Below are positions 1-5,271 of a stretch of 5,271 nt of DNA, one piece after another; the stretch's first letter is position 1, and each line of letters starts with the position of its first letter. The notes beneath the pieces were generated by a model that saw nothing but the letters and a program-made list of their open reading frames with translations, had not been told where the DNA came from and did not search any database. A program made the translations under genes and the position numbers. Source of the DNA: an uncultured Collinsella sp. Lineage in GTDB: Bacteria > Actinomycetota > Coriobacteriia > Coriobacteriales > Coriobacteriaceae. The DNA is taken from the NCBI GenBank assembly GCA_900553165.1, contig USCN01000107.1:1-5271 (forward strand), written 5' to 3'.

Positions 1-745
1 CGGTACCCCCGAGGGCAAGGGCAATATGTTCCAGATGTGCTTCATCGACCCGGCGCAGGGTACTCTGGCTGCTGACAAGATCACAGAGAAGAAGCTCGGC
101 ACCAAGATCGCTATCATCTGGAAGAACGATGACGTTTACTCCACCGGTATCCACGACAAGTTCGTAGAAGAGGCAAAGACCAAGGGTCTCGAGGTCGTTT
201 CCGACATGACCTTTACCGATTCCTCTGCGAACGATTTCTCCGTACAGCTGAATGACGCGAAGAGCAAGGGGGCGGAGCTCGTGTTCCTGCCGATCTACTA
301 CCAGCCGGCTTCCCTCATCCTGACGCAGGCGCATGACATGGGCTTCCAGACCACCTTCTTCGGCGTAGACGGCATGGACGGCATCCTGGGCGTTGAGGGC
401 TTCGATACCTCTCTTGCTGAGGGTCTGCTGCTCATGACCCCGTTCTCCGCCGACGACGAGAAGAACGCCGACTTCGTTAACGCTTACAAGGATAAGTACG
501 GCGATACCCCCGACCAGTTTGCCGCCGACGCCTACGACGGCGTGCACGCGGTGGCCGAGGCCGTCAAGGAGGCCGGTCTTGGTGTCGACGCCGATCCGAC
601 CGAGGTCGCCGAGAAGCTGTCCAAGGCTATGCTCAAGATTACCGTTGACGGTCTGACCGGCAAGCTCACCTGGAACGACAAGGGCCAGGTCCAGAAGGAG
701 CCCACGGCGTACGTCATCACCGACGGCAAGTACGTACAGGCCTAA
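1..745 (+). CDS. livJ: Branched-chain amino acid ABC transporter substrate-binding protein (partial, N-terminus missing)
   Basis: Extracellular solute-binding protein (type I periplasmic-binding fold, Peripla_BP_6/LivJ family) that captures the amino acid and passes it to LivHM. The frame is open from base 2 and gives 247 visible residues up to a double stop (TAA at 743, TAG at 746). The ATG at 26 is internal: the residues before it (GTPEGKGN) continue the family pattern leading into the F-x-x-C-F-x-D-P-x-Q-G segment (visible residues 10-20). Next come the lobe-2 strand KIAIIWKND (35-43), the YSTG hinge-side turn (46-49), the VFLPIYYQPA strand region and the YDGVHAVAEAVKEAG helix typical of the C-terminal half. 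Family members are usually about 380-400 residues, so roughly 140-150 residues, including any signal peptide and lipobox, lie outside the window. First visible gene of the liv operon. Substrate range (Leu/Ile/Val or other amino acids) cannot be read from this part. The family call is secure; the symbol is by analogy and operon position. Confidence 0.93.
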   Translation, partial: GTPEGKGNMFQMCFIDPAQGTLAADKITEKKLGTKIAIIWKNDDVYSTGIHDKFVEEAKTKGLEVVSDMTFTDSSANDFSVQLNDAKSKGAELVFLPIYYQPASLILTQAHDMGFQTTFFGVDGMDGILGVEGFDTSLAEGLLLMTPFSADDEKNADFVNAYKDKYGDTPDQFAADAYDGVHAVAEAVKEAGLGVDADPTEVAEKLSKAMLKITVDGLTGKLTWNDKGQVQKEPTAYVITDGKYVQA

Positions 746-776
746 TAGGCCGCCTTACATAGAGCGGTTTTGATCC

Positions 777-808
777 CAAGCAGGGGAGGTTTTGGCCTTC
801 CCTGCTTG
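777..808 (+). promoter_or_regulatory. Intercistronic stem-loop between livJ and livH
   Basis: Arms 777-789 and 796-808 form a 13-bp stem with a single G-U wobble (G786/T799), closing a 6-nt loop (TTTTGG, 790-795). It lies 31 nt after the livJ stop and 76 nt before the livH start. No T-run follows the 3' arm, so it does not look like a full intrinsic terminator. A strong hairpin after the binding-protein gene commonly protects the 3' end of that message, or causes partial termination or processing, so that the binding protein exceeds the permease. That role is inferred here. An alternative shorter pairing of 776-782 with 807-813 is possible. Confidence 0.72.
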
Positions 809-818
809 CTTGGTATCT

Positions 819-838
819 AGGGACAGTGTAACGTCCCT
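819..838 (+). other. Small inverted repeat in the livJ-livH gap
   Basis: AGGGAC (819-824) and GTCCCT (833-838) are perfect 6-bp arms around an 8-nt loop. It lies between the large hairpin and the livH ribosome-binding site. It is followed by GTTTCAT, not a real T-tract. It could be a minor RNA hairpin or an operator-like dyad; the short arms also make chance possible. Confidence 0.35.
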
Positions 839-866
839 GTTTCATACATTAACTGGAAACCTATTC

Positions 867-875
867 GAAAGGGGG
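867..875 (+). promoter_or_regulatory. Ribosome-binding site deciding the livH start
   Basis: GAAAGGGGG ends at 875. It is 9 nt before ATG 885, a workable distance, but directly abuts the in-frame ATG at 876. It therefore favours 885 over 876 and over the upstream in-frame TTG at 792. Confidence 0.7.
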
Positions 876-884
876 ATGTGGAAC

Positions 885-1766
885 ATGACGGTCTTTATCC
901 AATACCTGGTCAACGGCCTGTCCATGGGCAGCGTCTACGCCATCATCGCGTTGGGCTACACCATGGTCTACGGTATTGCCAAGATGCTGAACTTCGCTCA
1001 CGGCGACGTCATCATGGTCGGTGCCTATGTCTCGTTCTGCGCCACGTCGTATCTCGGCCTTCCGGGCTGGGCATCTGTAATTCTTTCTTGTGTGGTCTGT
1101 ACCGTTCTCGGTGTTCTCATCGAGGGTCTGGCATACAAGCCGCTGCGTCAGGCGGGCCCGCTGGCCGTTCTGATCACGGCTATCGGCGTGTCCTACTTCC
1201 TGCAGAATGCCGCACAGCTTCTGTGGGGCGCCACGCCCAAGAACTTCACTTCGCTCGTCGCCTTCCCGGTGCCGGAGTTCTTGGCCAAGTTCAACGTGAG
1301 CGCCGTCTCGCTCGTCACCATCGTCGCCTGCTTGGTTATCATGGCCGGTTTGATGTTCTTTACAGGTAAGACCAAGATGGGCAAGGCCATGCGCGCCGTG
1401 TCCGAGGACAAGGCCGCCGCTCAGCTCATGGGCATCAACGTCAACCGCACCATCTCGATGACGTTCGCCATCGGCTCCGCCCTTGCCGCCATCGCCGGTG
1501 TGCTCCTGTGCTCCTACTCGCCGGTCCTGCAGCCCACCACGGGCGCCATGCCTGGCATCAAGGCCTTCGACGCCGCCGTTTTCGGCGGCATCGGCTCCAT
1601 TCCCGGCGCCTTTGTCGGCGGCATTCTCATCGGCATTATCGAGGCGATGGCGCAGGCTTACATTTCCACGAGCCTTGCCAACTCCATCGTCTTTGGTGTT
1701 CTGATCATCGTCCTGCTCGTCAAGCCTGCCGGCCTCTTGGGCAAGTACGTCCCCGAGAAGGTGTAG
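885..1766 (+). CDS. livH: Branched-chain amino acid ABC transporter permease LivH
   Basis: Integral membrane subunit that forms the translocation channel with LivM in the cytoplasmic membrane; 293 residues, normal for LivH (about 290-308). The N-terminal family signature is clear: GLSMGSVYAIIALGYTMVYG (11-30), then the NFAHGD motif (36-41) and GAYV (46-49). A cytoplasmic coupling loop with the family pattern GKAMRAVSEDKAAAQLMGI (166-184) would contact an ATPase, and the conserved GIKAFDAAVFGGIGSIPGA stretch (224-242) follows. The rest is mostly hydrophobic helices, ending in a short KPAGLLGK-type tail. ATG 885 is chosen because AAAGGGGG sits 9 nt upstream and the product then starts as LivH proteins usually do. 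Starts at 876 (MWNM) or TTG 792 would add residues without family resemblance, and the TTG-started extension would cross the intercistronic hairpin. It is 139 nt after livJ and 9 nt before livM, and is expected to be co-transcribed with both. Confidence 0.95.
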   Translation: MTVFIQYLVNGLSMGSVYAIIALGYTMVYGIAKMLNFAHGDVIMVGAYVSFCATSYLGLPGWASVILSCVVCTVLGVLIEGLAYKPLRQAGPLAVLITAIGVSYFLQNAAQLLWGATPKNFTSLVAFPVPEFLAKFNVSAVSLVTIVACLVIMAGLMFFTGKTKMGKAMRAVSEDKAAAQLMGINVNRTISMTFAIGSALAAIAGVLLCSYSPVLQPTTGAMPGIKAFDAAVFGGIGSIPGAFVGGILIGIIEAMAQAYISTSLANSIVFGVLIIVLLVKPAGLLGKYVPEKV

Positions 1767-1770
1767 GTGA
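1765..1770 (+). promoter_or_regulatory. Ribosome-binding site for livM overlapping the livH stop
   Basis: AGGTGA overlaps the last two bases of the livH TAG and lies 5 nt before ATG 1776. A ribosome terminating on livH would sit on this site, which suggests translational coupling. The competing GTG at 1767 has a weaker AGAAGG at 1756-1761, also 5 nt upstream, so the start is not fully settled. Confidence 0.55.
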
Positions 1771-1775
1771 GCGTT

Positions 1776-2855
1776 ATGAAGTTTCTTAAAGACAAGCAGA
1801 CGCGTCACGACTTTGTTACGTACGCCATGTGCCTTGTGGCGTTCGCCATCGTGTTCTTTATGCAGTCCAACCACATGATTCCGCGCATGATCGCCGGTCA
1901 GCTGGTTCCCATTACGGCCTATATCGTCATGGCCATTTCCCTCAACCTCGTCGTCGGCATCGCGGGCGACTTGTCGCTGGGCCACGCGGGCTTTATGAGT
2001 GTCGGTGCCTATACGGGAATCGTCACCGCCGTCGCGCTGGAGAGCGCCGTTCCCTCCGATCCGGTGCGCCTTATCATCAGTATCGTGGTCGGCGCCATCG
2101 CTGCCGCCATCCTGGGCTTCTTGATTGGCATCCCGGTCCTTCGTCTGAGCGGCGATTACCTGGCTATCGTGACGCTGGCCTTTGGCGAGATTATCAAGGA
2201 GATCGTCACCTGCCTCATTGTGGGCGTCGATTCCCGCGGCCTGCATGTGATCTTTAACATCACGGGTAACTCCACGATCGACGACCTGCACCTGCTCGAG
2301 GACGGCACCGCCATCATCAAGGGCGCGCAGGGCGCATCGGGCGTGTCGACCTATTCGACCTTCCTTGCCGGCGCAATTCTGGTTATGGTCGCGCTCGTGA
2401 TTGTGCTCAACCTGGTTCGCAGCCGTACCGGTCGTGCCATTATTGCCGTGCGCGACAACAAGATCGCTGCCGAGTCCGTGGGCATCTCCGTTACCCAGTA
2501 CCGCATGATCGCCTTCGTGGTTTCCGCTGCCCTCGCCGGTGCTGCCGGAGCCCTGTTCGGCGGTAACTTCTCGCAGCTTTCCGCCACTAAGTTCGACTTC
2601 AATACGTCCATCCTCATTCTGGTGTTCGTGGTCCTGGGCGGCCTGGGCAACATGCGCGGCTCCGTTATCGCCGCGGCGCTGCTCACGGTGCTCCCCGAGC
2701 TGCTCCGTCAGTTCTCGGACTACCGCATGCTCATCTACGCCATCGTGTTGATTCTGGTCATGGTCTTTACCAACAACCCACAGCTCAAGGCGTTCTTCGC
2801 ACGCATTAAGGACCGCTTTGCTTCCAAGAAGGAGGTGGCAGCCGATGCCCAGTAA
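1776..2855 (+). CDS. livM: Branched-chain amino acid ABC transporter permease LivM
   Basis: Second channel-forming membrane subunit, partner of LivH; 359 residues from ATG 1776, or 362 if GTG 1767 is used. A first hydrophobic helix (about 13-28) is followed by the hallmark LSLGHAGFMSVGAY (66-79), then RLSGDYLAIVTLAFGEI (123-139), which defines LivM-type permeases. The cytoplasmic coupling loop is SRTGRAIIAVRDNKIAAESV (216-235), and LGGLGNMRGS (287-296) comes before the last helices. The C-terminus is a charged tail (about 338-359). Unusually, the loop between ITGN (162-165) and KGAQGASGV (182-190) carries about 16 extra residues rich in D, L and E compared with E. coli LivM, where a short TGG-x-NG turn occurs. 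It overlaps livG by 11 nt, so the livG ribosome-binding site lies inside livM. Family assignment is firm; only the exact start is uncertain. Confidence 0.95.
   Translation: MKFLKDKQTRHDFVTYAMCLVAFAIVFFMQSNHMIPRMIAGQLVPITAYIVMAISLNLVVGIAGDLSLGHAGFMSVGAYTGIVTAVALESAVPSDPVRLIISIVVGAIAAAILGFLIGIPVLRLSGDYLAIVTLAFGEIIKEIVTCLIVGVDSRGLHVIFNITGNSTIDDLHLLEDGTAIIKGAQGASGVSTYSTFLAGAILVMVALVIVLNLVRSRTGRAIIAVRDNKIAAESVGISVTQYRMIAFVVSAALAGAAGALFGGNFSQLSATKFDFNTSILILVFVVLGGLGNMRGSVIAAALLTVLPELLRQFSDYRMLIYAIVLILVMVFTNNPQLKAFFARIKDRFASKKEVAADAQ
2829..2837 (+). promoter_or_regulatory. Near-consensus ribosome-binding site deciding the livG start
   Basis: AAGGAGGTG lies within the 3' end of livM and ends 7 nt before ATG 2845. 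It is the strongest Shine-Dalgarno sequence in the window. It rules out the alternative in-frame TTG at 2818, which lies upstream of it. Confidence 0.85.
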
Positions 2856-3705
2856 GTTTGAGTTCAACAAGGGCAAGATGGTCCCGTATCCTTCTGGCGC
2901 CATCGTTCCCGACCGCGACCTGGGCGAGCGCCCGGCACTCGAGTGCATCCACCTGGGCATCGAGTTCGGTGGCCTTAAGGCAGTCGACGACTTTAGCCTG
3001 ACTATCGGCAAGACCGAGATCGCCGGTCTGATCGGCCCCAACGGTGCCGGTAAGACCACGGTCTTCAACCTGCTCACCAAGGTGTATCAGCCCACGCACG
3101 GCACCATCCTGCTCGACGGTGAGGACACCTCGGGCAAGTCGGTCTATCAGGTCAACCGCATGGGTATTGCCCGTACCTTCCAGAACATTCGTCTGTTCAA
3201 CACCATGACGGTGGAGGATAACGTTAAGGTCGGCCTGCACAACCAGGAGCGCTACTCCGGCTTTGAGGGCGTGCTGCGCCTGCCGACGTATTGGAAGCAC
3301 GAGAAGGCCGCCCACGAGCGCGCCATGGAGCTGCTGTCCATTTTTGACATGGAGCACCTGGCAAATGAACAGGCCGGCTCGCTTCCTTACGGCGCTCAGC
3401 GTCGTCTGGAAATCGTCCGCGCGCTTGCCACCAACCCCAAGCTGCTGTTGCTCGACGAACCTGCCGCCGGCATGAACCCGTCCGAGACCGCAGAGCTCAT
3501 GGCGAACATCGTCAAGATTCGCGACACCTTCGGCATCGCCATCATGCTTATCGAGCATGATATGTCGCTCGTTATGAACATCTGCGAGGGCATCTGCGTG
3601 CTTAACTTTGGTAAGGTCATCGCCAAGGGCACGGCAGAGGAAATCCAGAACAACGACGCCGTTATCGAGGCGTATCTGGGTAAGCAGGATAAGGGGGAGA
3701 ACTAA
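2845..3705 (+). CDS. livG: Branched-chain amino acid ABC transporter ATP-binding protein LivG
   Basis: One of two cytoplasmic ATPases powering LivHM; 286 residues. Motifs in order: Walker A GPNGAGKT (64-71), Q-loop Gln in RTFQNIRLF (Q113), the LivG-type signature LPYGAQRRLEI (180-190) in place of canonical LSGGQ, Walker B LLLLDEP (200-206) with catalytic Glu205, D-loop region AAGMNP (207-212), and switch His238 in LIEHDM. The C-terminal NNDAVIEAYLG (269-279) is a LivG hallmark. The ABC domain proper starts near PALECIHLGIEFGG (30-43), leaving about 28 extra N-terminal residues compared with E. coli LivG. These are hydrophilic with several prolines and look like neither a signal peptide nor a membrane helix. 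The strong ribosome-binding site at 2829-2837 supports this start, so the extension is probably real. The gene overlaps livM by 11 nt and abuts livF with no gap, which points to coupled translation. Confidence 0.96.
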   Translation: MPSKFEFNKGKMVPYPSGAIVPDRDLGERPALECIHLGIEFGGLKAVDDFSLTIGKTEIAGLIGPNGAGKTTVFNLLTKVYQPTHGTILLDGEDTSGKSVYQVNRMGIARTFQNIRLFNTMTVEDNVKVGLHNQERYSGFEGVLRLPTYWKHEKAAHERAMELLSIFDMEHLANEQAGSLPYGAQRRLEIVRALATNPKLLLLDEPAAGMNPSETAELMANIVKIRDTFGIAIMLIEHDMSLVMNICEGICVLNFGKVIAKGTAEEIQNNDAVIEAYLGKQDKGEN

Positions 3706-4419
3706 ATGGCAGAGCCGATGCTTTCCGTCTACAACATCAACGTCTGGTACGGCGCTATCCACGCCATCAAGGACATCTCCTTTAACGTTAACGAGGGTGA
3801 GATCGTGGCCTTGATTGGTGCCAACGGTGCCGGCAAGTCCACAACGCTCAAGACCGTCTCGGGCCTGCTGCGCTCCAAGACCGGCTCCATCAAGTTTATG
3901 GGCGAGGACATTACCCATACGCCCGCTGATAAGCTGGTTGGTAAGGGCCTGGCTCAGGTTCCCGAGGGTCGTCGCGCCTTTTTGCAGATGACGGTCGAGG
4001 AGAACCTGGAGATGGGTGCCTATACACAGCCCAAGTCCACGGTGGCTCCGGGCCTGGAGCGCGTCTACGAGCAGTTCCCGCGCCTAAAGGAACGTCGTCG
4101 CCAGGTCGCCGGCACCCTTTCGGGCGGCGAGCAGCAGATGCTCGTTATGGGGCGCGCCCTTATGAGTAACCCCAAACTGCTTATGCTCGACGAACCTTCC
4201 ATGGGTCTGGCACCGATTCTGATCGAACAGATCTTCCAGATTGTCGAGGACCTGCACAAGGCCGGCACCACGGTGCTTCTGGTTGAGCAAAACGCGCAGA
4301 TGGCGCTTTCCATCGCCACGCGCGGCTACGTGCTCGAGACCGGCAAGATCACCATGACCGGTACCGGCCAAGAGCTCCTGCATGACGATAACGTCCGCAA
4401 AGCTTACTTGGGCGGCTAG
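3706..4419 (+). CDS. livF: Branched-chain amino acid ABC transporter ATP-binding protein LivF
   Basis: Second cytoplasmic ATPase, expected to pair with LivG; 237 residues, equal to E. coli LivF as I recall it. Motifs: Walker A GANGAGKS (38-45), Q-loop Q84 followed by the LivF-specific VPEGRR (85-90), signature LSGGEQQ (138-144), Walker B LLMLDEP (158-164) with Glu163, and SMGLAP (165-170). The switch position carries Gln195 (LLVEQNA) instead of His. This is usual for LivF and suggests the two ATP sites are not equivalent. The C-terminal RKAYLGG ending is a family hallmark. The ATG directly follows the livG TAA, and AAGGGGGAG (3691-3699) ends 6 nt upstream, which fixes the start. Last gene of the operon; strong hairpins follow within 110 nt. 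Confidence 0.96.
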   Translation: MAEPMLSVYNINVWYGAIHAIKDISFNVNEGEIVALIGANGAGKSTTLKTVSGLLRSKTGSIKFMGEDITHTPADKLVGKGLAQVPEGRRAFLQMTVEENLEMGAYTQPKSTVAPGLERVYEQFPRLKERRRQVAGTLSGGEQQMLVMGRALMSNPKLLMLDEPSMGLAPILIEQIFQIVEDLHKAGTTVLLVEQNAQMALSIATRGYVLETGKITMTGTGQELLHDDNVRKAYLGG

Positions 4420-4421
4420 GC

Positions 4422-4450
4422 GGTTCTGCCGTTCTGCCGAACGGCGGACC
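4422..4450 (+). other. Hairpin just downstream of the livF stop
   Basis: GCCGTTC (4428-4434) and GAACGGC (4439-4445) pair perfectly around a 4-nt TGCC loop. The stem extends outward through a G-U wobble (4427/4446) and two further pairs, then a mismatch and one more pair (4423/4450). It begins 3 nt after the livF stop codon. No T-run follows, so it is not a terminator by itself. It may stabilise the 3' end of the liv message. Confidence 0.5.
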
Positions 4451-4462
4451 AGTTGACGCTGC

Positions 4463-4562
4463 GCGGGCACCAGAGCGACAACTTGTCATTCAAAGAGGGC
4501 GGCATGACCAGAAGGTCTATGCCGTCCTCTTTTCATGCCAATTTGTTCGCTCTGGTGCCCGC
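4463..4562. repeat. Nested inverted repeat, about 100 nt, outer arms around a terminator-like core
   Basis: Outer arms 4463-4481 and 4543-4562 pair over 19 bp with one bulged T (4547). Spacers of 10-11 nt on either side separate them from a second, inner inverted repeat (4492-4532), so almost the whole segment can fold into one long two-stage hairpin on either strand. An outer stem of this quality is more than a simple terminator needs. Options are an extended terminator, a small non-coding mobile repeat (MITE or REP-like), or a structured RNA. No coding sequence is supported inside it. Confidence 0.7.
4492..4533 (+). terminator. Rho-independent terminator of the liv operon
   Basis: Arm 4492-4505 pairs with 4519-4532 over 14 bp with one G-U wobble (G4499/T4525). 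An inner GACC/GGTC stem (4506-4509 with 4514-4517) has an AGAA tetraloop and one unpaired T (4518). The 3' arm ends in TTTT (4530-4533), mirrored by AAA at the start, so it could work in both directions, though the T-run is short. It lies 72 nt after the livF stop. Confidence 0.75.
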
Positions 4563-4635
4563 TCGCTGTCCGTCCTCTACCTGCGTCGTTGCCATGGTGC
4601 GGCAGTCGGGGACATTTCTTTGTTGCGGGGGCAGC

Positions 4636-4675
4636 TAAAAGAGCCCCGTCCCACATTAGCTACCCGTGGGAGGGG
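4636..4675 (-). terminator. Rho-independent terminator of the HAD phosphatase gene
   Basis: Read on the - strand, a stem forms between 4675-4666 and 4654-4644: GGGG, A and GTGGG on the + strand pair with CCCC, T and CCCAC, with one bulged base (4648). The loop is 11 nt (4655-4665). The stem is followed on the - strand by CTCTTTT (4643-4637). The hairpin starts 7 nt after the phosphatase stop codon, where a terminator is expected. Confidence 0.7.
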
Positions 4676-4682
4676 TGAGCGG

Positions 4683-5271
4683 TTACTCGCCCAGAATCAG
4701 CGCCGCGAGCTCTGCCTGGCTGTCCACCACGTAGTCGGCGCCGGCTGCCTCCAGCTCTGCGCGGCCGCGGAAGCCCCAGCTGACGCCCGCGCTCTTAAGG
4801 CCGGCGTTGTGGCCGGTTAGGATATCGACATTGGAATCGCCCACATAGAGTGTGGTTGCCGGATCGGCGCCCAGCTCCTCCATCACATGCAGCGTGACGG
4901 GTGCTTCGGGCTTGGGCGGAAACGCATCGACACGGCCCTGTACCAGCGCAAAGCGCTCGGAACCAAAATACTTCTCGATAAGCGGAGCCGCCGAGATGTG
5001 GTCCTTGTTGGTGAGCACGGCAAGCTGCACGCCCGCGGCACGCAGGCGGTCGAGCATCTCGATTGTGCCGGCATAGGGGGCGGTGTGGTCCTCCTTGTGC
5101 TCGCCGTAATAAGCCCTAAACTCGGCAAGCGTCTGCTCAAACATACGGCCGTCGCCCGCGTACTCGGCGGGCATAAAGCGCTCAACCAGCTTGAGCATGC
5201 CGTTTCCCACCTTGTAGCGGTACTCGTCAACGGCAAACGTGGGCCAGCCGTGCGCCTCGCAGGTATGGTTG
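4683..5271 (-). CDS. HAD-family hydrolase, phosphoglycolate-phosphatase-like (partial, N-terminus missing)
   Basis: Cytoplasmic HAD-superfamily phosphatase of the Gph/PGPase type, probably removing phosphate from a small metabolite such as 2-phosphoglycolate; the substrate is not readable from sequence. 195 residues are visible and the frame stays open to the right edge. The GTG at 5210 is therefore not the start: the residues before it, ending EYRYKVGNGMLKLVER, form the family's cap-domain entry (N-x-x-x-x-x-x-G-x-P, then YR-x-x-VG-x-G). About 20-25 residues are missing, including motif I (D-x-D-G-T) with the catalytic Asp. Visible motifs: motif II LTNK (T87), motif III lysine in PPKPEA (K120), motif IV GDSNVD (144-149). 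PYAGTIEMLDRLRAAG (65-80) precedes motif II and AGLKSAGVSWGFRG (156-169) follows motif IV, both typical of phosphoglycolate phosphatases. It is convergent to the liv operon, with 263 nt between stops, and has its own terminator. The family is secure; the symbol is left blank because specificity is unproven. Confidence 0.9.
   Translation of the reverse strand, partial: NHTCEAHGWPTFAVDEYRYKVGNGMLKLVERFMPAEYAGDGRMFEQTLAEFRAYYGEHKEDHTAPYAGTIEMLDRLRAAGVQLAVLTNKDHISAAPLIEKYFGSERFALVQGRVDAFPPKPEAPVTLHVMEELGADPATTLYVGDSNVDILTGHNAGLKSAGVSWGFRGRAELEAAGADYVVDSQAELAALILGE

Noticed and set aside
792..884. TTG at 792 as the livH start, giving 31 extra residues
   Set aside because: The purine-rich AGGGGAGG before it is only 2 nt away and lies within a hairpin stem. 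The added residues do not resemble LivH N-termini, and ATG 885 has a well-placed site.
800..884. A promoter for livH inside the livJ-livH gap
   Set aside because: TACATT-like and TTGCTT-like hexamers exist, but no pair with proper spacing and good match was found; operon read-through from upstream is simpler.
861..3080. A 739-codon open frame on the - strand across livH and livM
   Set aside because: It mirrors the codon bias of GC-rich membrane-protein genes on the other strand. The translation is a low-complexity mix rich in H, D, G, R and Q with no domain, and strong LivH/LivM homology occupies the + strand.
2806..3918. A 370-codon open frame on the - strand across livG and livF
   Set aside because: It is antisense to two clear ATPases, has no recognisable motif, and is in the same shadow relation to third-position GC bias.
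4453..4638. Small + strand open frame over the inverted repeats
   Set aside because: Its reading frame simply crosses both hairpins, has no ribosome-binding site I can see, and shows no protein-like character.
4620..4820. Small + strand open frame opposite the phosphatase 3' end
   Set aside because: It overlaps the - strand terminator and the conserved C-terminus of the HAD gene; it is a shadow frame.
4683..5210. Phosphatase read as a complete 175-residue gene starting at GTG 5210
   Set aside because: The frame remains open to the window edge with family-like residues, and a start at 5210 would lack the catalytic motif I. The gene is cut by the window, not naturally short.

Overview
The window holds most of a branched-chain amino acid (Leu/Ile/Val type, HAAT family) ABC importer operon on the + strand, followed by a convergent HAD-family phosphatase gene on the - strand. 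Both edge genes are cut: the substrate-binding protein lacks its N-terminus (left edge), and the phosphatase lacks its N-terminus (right edge).

Layout: 1-745 is the C-terminal part of the binding protein (livJ type). 746-884 is a gap with a strong 13-bp hairpin. Then come livH (885-1766) and livM (1776-2855), the two permeases, and livG (2845-3705) and livF (3706-4419), the two ATPases. The last four genes are packed tightly: a 9-nt gap at livH/livM, an 11-nt overlap at livM/livG and 0 nt at livG/livF, each with its own Shine-Dalgarno sequence. The convergent intergenic region 4420-4682 is rich in structure. It has a small hairpin just after livF, a roughly 100-nt nested inverted repeat whose core looks like a rho-independent terminator, and a terminator for the - strand gene. 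4683-5271 (-) is a phosphoglycolate-phosphatase-like HAD hydrolase.

How the genes work together: the extracellular binding protein captures the amino acid and delivers it to the LivH-LivM membrane channel, and LivG-LivF hydrolyse ATP to drive import. Placing the binding protein first, with a stable stem-loop right after it, fits the common arrangement in which binding protein is made in excess over the membrane complex. That last point is inference.

Organism: the DNA is GC-rich with strong G/C preference at third positions, long antisense shadow reading frames, and Shine-Dalgarno sites close to AAGGAGGTG. This suits a high-GC Gram-positive. My impression from protein flavour is a gut Coriobacteriia member (Collinsella-like), but this is a guess from memory and no marker gene is present. 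I see no mobile-element protein, tRNA, rRNA, CRISPR array or defence gene. I did not find a previously undescribed system; the least explained item is the nested inverted repeat at 4463-4562.
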